Shown here: one piece after another, positions 34,310 through 43,549 of the stretch
How positions within the stretch are numbered: the stretch's first letter is position 1
Layout: each line of letters begins with the position of its first letter
NCBI GenBank assembly: GCA_946965045.2
Contig: OX337236.1
Span: forward strand, 1,860,001-1,924,000
Reading direction: 5' to 3'
Origin: Epithemia pelagica
Taxonomy: Eukaryota; Bacillariophyta; Bacillariophyceae; Surirellales; Surirellaceae
DNA length: 64,000 nt
Made by a program: the position numbers and the translations under genes
Notes under the pieces: generated by a model
What the model was told of the DNA's origin: nothing
What the model saw: the letters and a program-made list of their open reading frames with translations, nothing else
Databases searched by the model: none

Positions 34310-37300
34310 TTAGGCCAAAGCGGCGGATTCCCGGGTAGAGTTGTCGTGTCCATGTAAATCTTGGTTCCGAGATAACCAGAGACGGTAGACGTGTTCCCAG
34401 ATGATCTTGATGCAAGTTGTAACGAACATAGAGCCATGAAAATGCCCTTTCTCCGTGGGAGGACATTGTAGAAGATGAGCGTCTTGCAGTGCTATCCAAT
34501 CAGTCACGAATCGTCCGTAGAAGAGGTGTTGTATGCCCACAGTAGACTGGCGGGCGAGGAGGACAGAGTAACCAGGAGAGAGGGAAGAAATCTGAGGGGG
34601 AGTACCGGCAATCCACGATAAGAGAAGTTGTCGTAGTAGATTCTGGAGAACAGGATCAACGAAGTGAGTATTGCAATAGGTTTGGAGATCATCAAGGAGA
34701 GAACCGATCCATTTGCGGCCAGGACACCGAAGAAAATGTTCCCGTGTTTCCAAAATATCTTGTTCGCACTTAGGACATGTAGAGGGGTAATGGTCGGCGT
34801 ACAGAGAACGTTTGTTGCCTAATGGGAGCCAGTCATGAAGATACTTCGCAAAGAACTGACGACGGGGAAACTGGCCTCGAAGGGCACTGGCATGAGCCGT
34901 CCACAAAATTGAGTCAAAGGTTGATAGACTCCAGTCGTTGCGACTGCAAAGGTATTTGGTCATCTCAGGATCAGATGCAAGTTGTCGTAATACCTGCCTG
35001 TAGTTCGAATTGATGGTGCCATTCGGTCCATGAAGGATAGCCATCGCGCCAGTAACAAGGGGAGCATGTGTAGAAGAAACGTCCTCGGGATAGGTGTATT
35101 GAGAGGCTAAAAAATCGGCACAAACATTCAATTGGGCTGGGAGAGAGAGCGTTGAAACTTGTGCCTGTGAGTCTTGGTGGCCGCGAACATGTTGGCAAGT
35201 AGGGAGGCTCGGGAACCTTCGGAGTGCGGTTGTAATAGCCTGGTGTAGATCCCAGTCGGGGGACATAGTCGTATATGGAAAGTCATGCACCCAATCAAGT
35301 CTTTTGTGAATTGTTTGGATAGCGCTGTTAGAGTCAGTATAGAGGCATAGATTCGGGGGAAGCGAGATCCCATGATACTCGCAAAACCGAAAAAGGAACT
35401 GAAGTAGCGAAAGTAATCCATAACTTTCTGCACGAAAGGACGAGGTTCTAAAGCCTGGGGCAGGTCCAGCAAGAGAAAAGAGTTCAACACCGGTATCTGT
35501 AGCGCAAATACAGCCAAACGAGCCACGGAAAAGCGGGGCAGATCCATCGCTGCAGAGATGTATTGGGGTGATGGTAGCAGGGCCAGTAGATTGCAAACAT
35601 TGGAGCACAGTATCAGGAGTTGCAATAAAGGTGATACCTTTGAGCAAATCACGCTCCCATTTAGGCAATTGTTCTTGATGTTGTTGGAGAGTCGTTGGAA
35701 CGGGAGAAATAACAGGTGGACTTGCATGTGACCAGGAAAACAAAGCTCGGAGACCTAACGGTTCGACCCTTGTGAAGGCTGGAACAGAGTGAGGAGGCAA
35801 TATAGTTGTAGTCAGTCCAGTACTGATGAACCGGCGAAGCATTGTGGGGGCATAGACATGATAACTATCATTCTCCAGTACATACAGTAGAGTATGAGTC
35901 GGCGAGAAATAGGCATGCCATTGTCGGAGGGTATCGTTTCCAGTAACTGTCCACGAGCCAAGGGGTGAGGCAAGAAGTGCGTTTGATTGTGCAGCTGTCA
36001 AAGTCTTCAGAAAGCGCCGCCAGAGCTGCCATGCTCTTGGGCCTGGTCGTTCTTGGTAAGGAACAAGTCCTTTAGCAGTGGAATATGGGGATCGTTGTCC
36101 TTGCAAGCAGTGTTTATTGAGGGTTGTACCATCAGGAGTTGTGATATCACTAAGAACCGTTGCTCCAAGGTAGATTCGGCACGCATCAATCAATTTAAGT
36201 TCTCTGTCAGTAAAAGGAGATGCAGTGGTGTGATCGATAATGAACAAGTCATTTTCTCGTTGAAGTCGGGGTACAAAATCCAGGCCGACCTCAATTTGAC
36301 AATTTACCGACTGAAGAAAAATTCGCATAGCAGGTAACCATTGCATCGGGTCCATGTGTGGCAGCCGTCTCTGTAGGTCCATGAGTATTGGTTTGCTAGT
36401 CCCGGCCAAGAATTGGCCCCACGATAGCATTATGGTTGCAAGGTCTGAAGCGACTCCACAAGGTCGAATGGTTGCGAGGAACATATACACTTGAGCAATA
36501 CCGCATTCAACTGACAGATCCCGAAGAGCAAGGCCTCCATAATCCGCAGCACCATACACCACAGCATTGGGGGTGCATCGATTCATTCCAAATTTAGGGA
36601 GGAACGCAACTTTAAACTCTCTTTGTAATTTCAGACAGTGTTGTTTCGAGAGAGTGGATGACGGAAATGGGTAACAAATACTCGGGAGGTAGATCGAGTG
36701 ATAATATGCCCATGCATCCGTAGGTGAGAACGGACTGCGATGCATAATGGCAGTATGTTGTGTGTTTTTCTTCTTCAAAGATTTGAACAAGCCTTTATTG
36801 GTGGAACTGGGAGCTTTGTGAACACCCAAGGTCTTGTGACTTGAAAATGCCGAAAGTTGCTTCAATGGACGAAGGGAATCTCCAGATTCAAACTCGATTT
36901 CAATCTTTGGTCCAAACTCACCCCCTTGTAGAACTGGCAAACCGTCGATAGTAAATTTGTAGAACATGAAATGATAGGAACACTTGGTTTTCTGAAGTCC
37001 TCCGCCTGAAAGGGAGAGTACGTTGCTCCAGCGCTGAGCGTCGTGAGTAGCGCAAGTAATGTAATGGGAGGGAGGCGCTGGTTCTGGAAGCAGAAAGTCA
37101 TTGACGCTGCCGCTTGTATCGTCGACAAACCCGATCATGTAGATTCAAACTTTAACTTGGCCGTCGGGTGATTGAAAGTAAGCTCCGTAGGCTTTTGATT
37201 CGTAGGTATCAAACAAGACTGAACTTATAATACACCAAATGGCCCAGCTCCTTGTCCGGAGCCATAGATCGGGTGGATTGTACAGTGTTTGTACCACCGT

Positions 37301-37980
37301 TCAGATACCCCCAGTTGCGTCTTGAGGTAGTATTTTGCCTCCTCAAGAGTCTTTGCATTTATAAACACGATGGATTTGTGTTGTCCGAAACTCCGGGATA
37401 CCAAGCTGCCAAAGTTCATGATAATTCTATCATAACACGCAGTTGCATCGTAATCGAGGTGCACGAGCGGCCGTTTGCTCGCACGGCTAATCTCATATTG
37501 GTACTCTTCGATCATTGTGGGTATAATAGCGTCTTTCCCCGGGACTGCTCCGAATTGTGCATCGTTTATGAGGCGTTGTTTTGTGCTTTGTTGAATCAAT
37601 GTACGCCATTTCAAAGCTAAAATCAGGTTGTAGTCTTGCTCATACAAATGTATGACGCGAAGACGATGGATTTTGCGGTTACCAGTCTCTTTTGGAATCA
37701 TCACATTGACGATATGTTTCCATCGCTCAAGAGAGTAGGAGTTGCAGATGGCTAGATTGATCAAATCAACTTGCCACTGGATCAGATCTTCTCGTTGACG
37801 ATTGAGTTCTTGTCCTTCTTCGCTGGCGGGATCGAGATCATGCTCAGCGACTAGCGCTTTGCTGTGAGTAAGGTGGAAACCTGATGGTGACGTGGTAGTT
37901 GCTTCTGGCCATTTGCGTATCTTCTCGACCCATTCCTCGACTGCAATTGGTCCCTTTATGGCATCTATCGCGGTTCGCTC
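34310..37980 (-). pseudogene. LINE reverse transcriptase-RNase H polyprotein, broken
   Basis: From the right edge: EKIRKWPEATTTSPSGFHLTHSKAL (start of the RT domain), then LDYDATACYDRI (motif A) and GSGQGAGPFG (motif B). Near 37,235 the frame shifts, an in-frame TGA follows near 37,142, and the next frame resumes with MIGFVDDTSGSVNDF (catalytic FVDD box). Downstream, from 37,138, are an RNase H domain (LCSDGSAP, FRAESYG, YTDSNSA, ADFLAS supplying D, E, D, D), a CPKC...REHFLRCPG zinc-finger-like motif and WLSRNQDLHGHD. The RT N-terminus and any ORF1 are missing through 5' truncation. So the copy is dead on two counts. Confidence 0.85.
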
Positions 37981-38000
37981 AATCAGTCCTTCTCCACTAA
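37981..38000. repeat. LINE target-site duplication, right copy
   Basis: Identical to 27,944-27,963. Confidence 0.9.
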
Positions 38001-38206
38001 GGTTATCCGTACTGTACTATGGGTCGCGGTTTTTCGGGATATGGACGAGTACGTGTTCCCATCAAAACCCCAGAGTGACGAAGCAATGATAAGGCAAAAT
38101 ACTGAACAAGAACTTGACACCACTCGAAGGGGAGTGATGACAGATCTTGGAGAAGATACCGATCCGACGCACCAACGGCACAATCGAAACAAAAAAGGTC
38201 CCCACC

Positions 38207-38830
38207 ATGATGAAGCTGGCCGTCGCACTTCTGATTTTCCTAAATGGAGCACATGCTTTTGTGTCTCCCATACCGAATGGAGCAACCACCACCACCACAA
38301 GACTCCATGCCGAAGAAGAAGAAGAGGCCACAGAAGAAGCCGCAATGTTGGGTGCTCAAGCCATTTCGGCCTTGACCTCGTCCGTGTCGGCCATTTTTCC
38401 ATCGGAAGATGTGGATAACACCATCCCTCATCGATACCCCTTTGCCTTGGTGGATAAGGTTGTCGAATACGAGGCTGGTAAAAGAGCTGTTGGTATCAAG
38501 GCGGTGACCAAGAACGAAGAATTCTTCAACGGCCACTTTCCTGGACGACCCATCATGCCGGGTGTCTTGCAAGTCGAAGCCTTGGCCCAACTGGCGGGTA
38601 TTGTCTGTTTGAAAATGGAAGGCAATGATGCGGGTGCCATCTTTTTCTTTGCCGGTGTGGATGGTGTCAAGTGGAAGAAACCCGTCGTGCCCGGTGATTC
38701 CCTCGTGATGGAAGTGGAAATTCTCAAGTTTAACAAAAAGTTTGGCTTGGTCAAGGCCACCGGAAAGGCCTGTGTCGATGGAGAAGTGGCCCTGGAGGTG
38801 GAAGAAATGACCTTTGCACTGGCCAAATAA
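38207..38830 (+). CDS. fabZ: Plastid FabZ, copy 2
   Basis: Complete second copy of the 3-hydroxyacyl-ACP dehydratase gene with the same predicted 207-aa protein as 13,905-14,528: signal peptide ending AHAFVSP, active-site GHFPG and VEALAQ. The coding region looks untouched, but its upstream shared promoter has been cut by the LINE at 37,980, so only about 225 bp of native upstream sequence remains before retroelement sequence. Expression may differ from copy 1. Confidence 0.92.
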   Translation: MMKLAVALLIFLNGAHAFVSPIPNGATTTTTRLHAEEEEEATEEAAMLGAQAISALTSSVSAIFPSEDVDNTIPHRYPFALVDKVVEYEAGKRAVGIKAVTKNEEFFNGHFPGRPIMPGVLQVEALAQLAGIVCLKMEGNDAGAIFFFAGVDGVKWKKPVVPGDSLVMEVEILKFNKKFGLVKATGKACVDGEVALEVEEMTFALAK

Positions 38831-39276
38831 TAGAACAACAACACAAGAGAGTTGCTACATAGACGAAACTATTAAACCGTACAATGCCACATTCTGGATG
38901 TGTAGGGGACTGTTGTATGCTTCTTTCACACAGTATTCGTATATCACAAGTTTCACCGTGCCACGAGTGTCACACGGACGCACGCAGTGTTTTCAAAATA
39001 TTTAAGCCGTTTTGCATTGTGGTCTGATCTATGTGTAGACTGTAATGCCACATGTCTGCTAGAGTAGCAACAAAATCTTCCTTCCCACAGTGAGGACAAT
39101 GTGGATTCTCTGTCGTAGAACAGAGTTCGAAGGGCCGTCCTCCGCCTTGTGGCTACACACACCACCGTTGGTATATGGAGTCATCTTGAACCTGTCCGTG
39201 GCACGACAAGGATCGGACCTGGTGGCGGGTACCAATTCCAGATGGACTGAGGGGAATGTGAGGCGCGAGGTCGCTA

Positions 39277-41109
39277 CTATGGGATTTCCGGATGCCGAAT
39301 TTTCAAATACGCCGCCACAAGCTCCTCCACATGCAGGGGATCCCAACGTGCCGTTCCCTCCTTGTCGTGCTGTTGCTGGTGGTCCGTATCATTTTCTTGT
39401 TTGGCAACCTTGCTTTGGGGTGGCAGGGAATCATCATCACCCAAGTGCTTGTTCAATTGTTGGGCAATGGCCTGGGCGGTGGCGGCAAAGAATCGCAAGG
39501 TGGCAACTTCCGAGTCCACCACCAATGCCGCATAATAGGCACGGTCCTGATCCGGACGATCGGAATCCTTGTTTGGTTGCCTGGAATCGTGGTCGTCTTT
39601 TGCTCGCAACGACGACGACAAGACAAGGGTGCGTTGGGCTTTGGGAAAGGTATACGATTCCGCAAGTTCCAGCAATCGTTCTCGAAAGGCGGACAAGGCT
39701 TGTAATTCAGTTTGCAAGTCTTGTGGTGGTGGTGGTGGTTGATTTGGATGGGGGGAATCCATGGCGCTTGGTTCCCCATACAACAATTGATCATGATCGT
39801 CGTGGTCGTCTAGTTCAGGATCATGTTCTTCTTCTTCGTCGTCGCAGGCATTTAAAAAGGCCTCCATGTCATCTTCCATATCATCAACATCTTCTTCTTC
39901 TTCTTGTTCCTCTTTCATGCCATCATTGCCGTCGTGTTGTTCCATCCCATCTGTGGAAGCTGGCAAAGAATTCTTTCTAGTTTGGTGGTCTGGAAAAAAG
40001 GTTTCGAGTGCTTGCACAAACCCTCCATACGAATACGATTTGGGTCCTCGTCTCAGCACAATAATGCTTCGTTTTGGGTTGCTGCTTGTGGTCGTCCTCG
40101 TTGGAACAAATTCATAGATATCATTGCAAGATCCATCTGGTTCGATATTGTCCGCCAAGGCAAAGCCATAATTGAGCAAGAGTTGTCCATTGCTCTGCGC
40201 ACCGTACGTAATGGAAAGCATGGTTCCCGGTTGAAAACCATGGGTACTCTGGACAATGACTTGGTTGGCTTGAAACGTGTAGGAACACGATTTGCCAACG
40301 TTTGCGTTGCGAGGACCTCGATAATGATTGCACAAATCCAACAGGGGGACCAAGGTTGTGGTGGGACTCGCAGTGGTAGTTTCATTGGAAAAGGCGCGAG
40401 ATGAGACAATTGTCATGGCAACATCCAAGTCTTGATAGGAAAAGGTTGGAATTGTTGCCCCTATCGGCGCTCCATCCGTTCGAGTGTCGTCGTCCTCCTC
40501 CGGTCGTTGAAAAAGACTGGATCGGACGATGCGATTGTAATGATGTTGCAACATTATTTTTTGAGCGTCCACATGAGCCCGAATGGGAGACCCACCCAAC
40601 CATTGATCCAATTCCTGTAACGACCAATGACGGGGCAATAGTTGGAGCAGTTCTGTGGAGGATGGCAAACTGTCCCAATAGGGTTGCCACCAAGACGACG
40701 ACGACGAGGAGGAATCCAATCGCAACAGGGCCACGTAGACTGCCAATAAAATGTCTTGTTTGGAATAATACATCCATTCGTCGTCTTGTACGGTAGGGTT
40801 GGATTCCTTGGAAGAAGACGACAAGACTTGATCGAGTTGCTGGATCCAAACAGCGTACTGTCTTGTCGCTGCTGATGTTGCGGTTTTGGTGGTGGTGGTT
40901 GGCTCCTTGGTGTTGTTGAGTTCCTGTTTTGGTGCCTCCTCCTTGTCATTGTCGTCGTCATCCTCCTCCTCCTCCTCCTCCTCCTCCAGGTGAGGAAGGG
41001 TGATCCAATGTGATTTGGAGATTTTCATGACCACTTCTTGGACCGCCAAGGCACGTAAATTTGACTTCTGGGCTAAAACTTTTTCTTCCGGTCTTTGATG
41101 TTTTTCCAC
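39277..41109 (-). CDS. SETD3/LSMT-like methyltransferase, copy 2, with replaced N-terminus
   Basis: Copy of the 14,972-17,011 gene, almost identical through the SET core (PLLDLCNHYRG, YGAQSNGQLLLNYGF). The original N-terminus up to RRALAVQ (about 90 residues) is cut off at the duplication edge. Instead the frame continues into the flank of WW-NTPase cassette 2, which supplies MEKHQRPEEKVLAQKSN directly before RALAVQEVV. The poly-Glu stretch is longer (18-bp CTC expansion). A single base change (CAA to CTA on the plus strand) moves the stop one codon earlier. The SET domain is complete, but leader and promoter are lost, so it is either a chimeric gene or a decaying copy. Confidence 0.7.
   Translation of the reverse strand: MEKHQRPEEKVLAQKSNLRALAVQEVVMKISKSHWITLPHLEEEEEEEEDDDDNDKEEAPKQELNNTKEPTTTTKTATSAATRQYAVWIQQLDQVLSSSSKESNPTVQDDEWMYYSKQDILLAVYVALLRLDSSSSSSSWWQPYWDSLPSSTELLQLLPRHWSLQELDQWLGGSPIRAHVDAQKIMLQHHYNRIVRSSLFQRPEEDDDTRTDGAPIGATIPTFSYQDLDVAMTIVSSRAFSNETTTASPTTTLVPLLDLCNHYRGPRNANVGKSCSYTFQANQVIVQSTHGFQPGTMLSITYGAQSNGQLLLNYGFALADNIEPDGSCNDIYEFVPTRTTTSSNPKRSIIVLRRGPKSYSYGGFVQALETFFPDHQTRKNSLPASTDGMEQHDGNDGMKEEQEEEEDVDDMEDDMEAFLNACDDEEEEHDPELDDHDDHDQLLYGEPSAMDSPHPNQPPPPPQDLQTELQALSAFRERLLELAESYTFPKAQRTLVLSSSLRAKDDHDSRQPNKDSDRPDQDRAYYAALVVDSEVATLRFFAATAQAIAQQLNKHLGDDDSLPPQSKVAKQENDTDHQQQHDKEGTARWDPLHVEELVAAYLKIRHPEIP
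40962..40988 (+). repeat. (CTC)n trinucleotide expansion in the SETD3-like copy 2
   Basis: The parental gene has a much shorter run near 16,658; the copy is 18 bp longer, lengthening a Glu stretch in frame. Confidence 0.75.
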
Positions 41110-43316
41110 CCCCAGACCCCCTTAGCCTGCCGGCTTACCCGACACGTTCATTCTGAACTCAGTCGAACTAGAGCATTTAGCATCCCCATTTCCATTTTTC
41201 ATTTTTCCACAATCTTTTCTCTTTTAAGATGTTATTCTCTTGTACTTGATACAGACCATCGTCCTCTTCGTAATCGCAACGGGTGTCAATGTTCGCGAGC
41301 AGACAATCCACGCCATTGTTCCGGCAACCACCTTTTACCGGAAACCCCAAAGAAGCTTCGAAGCTGTGGTCTTGCAAGACAAGTCCATCCGCGCCTCTCT
41401 GATGGATTGACAGCAGGATGCCCACGGACACGATAGGAATTGGGCAACGTGGCAGGTTGATTTGGAATCTCTTTCCCTTCCTTTAGTTGGTATCCATAGA
41501 GATCATATGTGACAACCCCTGACTTTACATCCTTTTGCCACAAACAAACAAAAACATCGTACTCTGGAAATTTAGCAAACTTCGGGTAGTAAATAGAAAC
41601 TTTGGGAAAGTTCCCCTCCCAGTGATGGTTCGAACAGATTTCACCCAGTGCCTTCTGCAATTCTTGAAGATTCTTGACCATCGATATGGTCCGAGTGGCG
41701 GGCAATGGATAATTATAAAAGAGACTAGTCGAAATCGTCTTCATTTCGAAACGCGGAGTTGGGATGCACGAGACATCTCCAAAATTACCAGAAACATATC
41801 GCAACCAGAGAACAAGCAAAAACAAAGACTCCCATCCATCACCGCTTTCTTCTTTGCTCGTGCTCCAACTTTTCGCATCTTGTACGACTTGACTTTGCGA
41901 TAGTCCGAAACGACCTTGGATTGAACCTGCAAGATTTCCCAACAACTCCATCAAATAGCATGGTATCCAATAGCTTTTGCCATTGCCGTTATCCAAAAGT
42001 GCGTCAATATTCGTCCCTAGTGGCTCTCCGGAGAAGAAAGATCCCAAGACTCTTTGCAGCAAGTCGAAGTCCAATGTTGTACCACTACAAGCCCTCTCTG
42101 TACGACGGGCGATCTGCGCTTTCTCAGCGAGCCCTTCAACCGTAAGAGTTGTCACCAGCAATGCCGGAATGAGGCCGTAATAGAGAGCCATTCGCGGCGT
42201 GAGATCGGTGATATTTAGATTTTGTCTTGCACCTGATAGATCCTGAATCAGCGGTAAGGTTTTAACTTCCATGTCACGAAAGGAAAGGGACGGCAATGCT
42301 TTTTCTGGATTTGTTGAGCTCAAATGGGAAGAAAACACATAGTATCTTCCTCGTTGGGTGAGAAAGTTCTCCTTCAAGAAGAGTACAATGTCTTTGTCCA
42401 ATACCACGTTGTTCAACTCGTCAATCAACAATACGACTTGGTTGGTCCCAAGAAACGAAGACACCTCGTCTGCCGTGATGCTGTATTTCTTGATGGCTTT
42501 AAAATCATCACTTATCGCACCTGTCCTTAAACTCGCTGGACGAGCATCAAACGCAATCCGCCGGCAAAGCATTTCAAGACTCGAGTCTCCTCTCAAAATC
42601 TCATAATCGCAATTGGAGAAGTCGTTGAATGAGACAAAGAGAGTTGGAATACACTGTTCGCGAAGTGCCTTTGCCAACTCGTAGAGTGCCCTCGTCTTCC
42701 CTCCCCTGGAGCAGCGAGCCAGGGAAGTGATTGGGACTCGGTACGATCCATCGGCTGCATCCTCCTTCAGGCACAAATCCGTCACCCTCCCCACGATGTC
42801 ATCAAGCCATCCTTCTTGGCTTACGAACGGAGGTGTGATCGGTTCAAGATGAGGAATTTCCAAGAGGTTCATCCACTGTTGAGCCGGAATGCGGATTCTT
42901 TTTGGCGGACTTGCCTCTGGCACTGTCCATTGCACGCTTCTAAGTTTTGAGTTAAAATAGTAGGTCCGCCCCTCGCCGTCTACCATTTCTTGCCATCCTT
43001 CTGGAAGGGGCGGTGAATCTGCCGGTTGAGCTGGAATGCGGATTCTTTTTGGCGGATTAGCCTCAGGCACTGTCCATTGCACGCTTCCAAGTTTTGAGTT
43101 AAAATAGTAGGTCCGCCCCTCGCCGTCTACCATTTCTTGCCATCCTTCTGGAAGGGGCGGTGAATCTGCCGGTTGCTTCTGCGATGCACTCATTCCTAGA
43201 CATACTGTATCTTGATTGTGTTGTATAGTTGTTGTCGAGGTTGTTTCGCGTTTCGCTGCGTTGATGATGTTGGGACCAGCCCCGCTCTCACGCTTACGAA
43301 GGGATTTGTTGTCAGC
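41057..43316 (-). repeat. WW-NTPase cassette, copy 2
   Basis: Matches copy 1 over its whole length. Left junction with the SETD3-like copy at 41,056/41,057; right junction at 43,316/43,317 with the 5' region of CDC37. Confidence 0.85.
41286..43193 (-). CDS. WW-WW-NTPase-nuclease-like protein, copy 2
   Basis: 635 aa from the Met common to all four copies (MSASQKQPADSPP). Two WW domains at about residues 13-45 and 62-95, Walker A SRGGKT near 165, Walker B VVLLIDELNN near 260 and the nuclease-like PEYDVFVCLW...YGYQLKEGK near the C-terminus. Resembles the NTPase-nuclease core of Crinkler (oomycete/fungal) and trypanosome RHS proteins. The frame is open further up to 43,556 across the CDC37 leader; there the (CAA)n repeat reads as Cys runs, so longer starts (43,427 or 43,556) are unlikely to be biological. 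It is transcribed divergently from CDC37, about 360 bp from its start codon, and may use that promoter. Confidence 0.78.
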   Translation of the reverse strand: MSASQKQPADSPPLPEGWQEMVDGEGRTYYFNSKLGSVQWTVPEANPPKRIRIPAQPADSPPLPEGWQEMVDGEGRTYYFNSKLRSVQWTVPEASPPKRIRIPAQQWMNLLEIPHLEPITPPFVSQEGWLDDIVGRVTDLCLKEDAADGSYRVPITSLARCSRGGKTRALYELAKALREQCIPTLFVSFNDFSNCDYEILRGDSSLEMLCRRIAFDARPASLRTGAISDDFKAIKKYSITADEVSSFLGTNQVVLLIDELNNVVLDKDIVLFLKENFLTQRGRYYVFSSHLSSTNPEKALPSLSFRDMEVKTLPLIQDLSGARQNLNITDLTPRMALYYGLIPALLVTTLTVEGLAEKAQIARRTERACSGTTLDFDLLQRVLGSFFSGEPLGTNIDALLDNGNGKSYWIPCYLMELLGNLAGSIQGRFGLSQSQVVQDAKSWSTSKEESGDGWESLFLLVLWLRYVSGNFGDVSCIPTPRFEMKTISTSLFYNYPLPATRTISMVKNLQELQKALGEICSNHHWEGNFPKVSIYYPKFAKFPEYDVFVCLWQKDVKSGVVTYDLYGYQLKEGKEIPNQPATLPNSYRVRGHPAVNPSERRGWTCLARPQLRSFFGVSGKRWLPEQWRGLSAREH

Positions 43317-43549
43317 GACCAAAGAAGCCCCAAGACCGAGACACATGTGCCCCCGAAATTCAGCTTTGCCTTTTGCTGCAATGCATCCCCCCCATTTCGT
43401 CTTTTTCCCACTTTCTTCTTCGTCCATTTTCGTCGAACAACAACAACAACAACAACAACAACTACAACAACAACAACAAGTGTCATTTCTCTTCTCTTTC
43501 TTTTTGTACGCATTGGCCATTTTCCTCGTTATCCAACAACAACAGCAAA
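43317..43549 (+). promoter_or_regulatory. CDC37 promoter/5' leader with (CAA)n
   Basis: Short native region between the cassette edge and the CDC37 start. It holds a CAA-trinucleotide run at about 43,437-43,478 and a CAA/CAG-rich stretch just before the start codon. It is probably shared by CDC37 and the divergent cassette gene. Confidence 0.5.

Larger units (their letters stand above)
27964..37980 (-). mobile_element. 5'-truncated non-LTR retrotransposon (LINE), itself interrupted by an LTR element
   Basis: Insertion of 10,017 bp into the duplicated E2-FabZ promoter, flanked by a 20-bp target duplication. Without the nested LTR element it is about 4.0 kb. It lies on the minus strand, with its 5' end at 37,980 starting abruptly inside the reverse transcriptase frame (a 5' truncation). 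The 3' end at 27,964 finishes in an AT-rich, T-rich tail rather than poly(A). Confidence 0.85.
37981..41056. repeat. Duplicated FabZ-SETD3 segment (right half of the segmental duplication)
   Basis: Copy of 13,679-16,736 at offset 24,302, rising to 24,320 after an 18-bp trinucleotide expansion. Joined with the left half, it reconstitutes one 4,074-bp duplicated block (12,663-16,736). The right edge (AAGGCACGT then AAATTTGAC) is the junction with the second WW-NTPase cassette. Confidence 0.93.
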
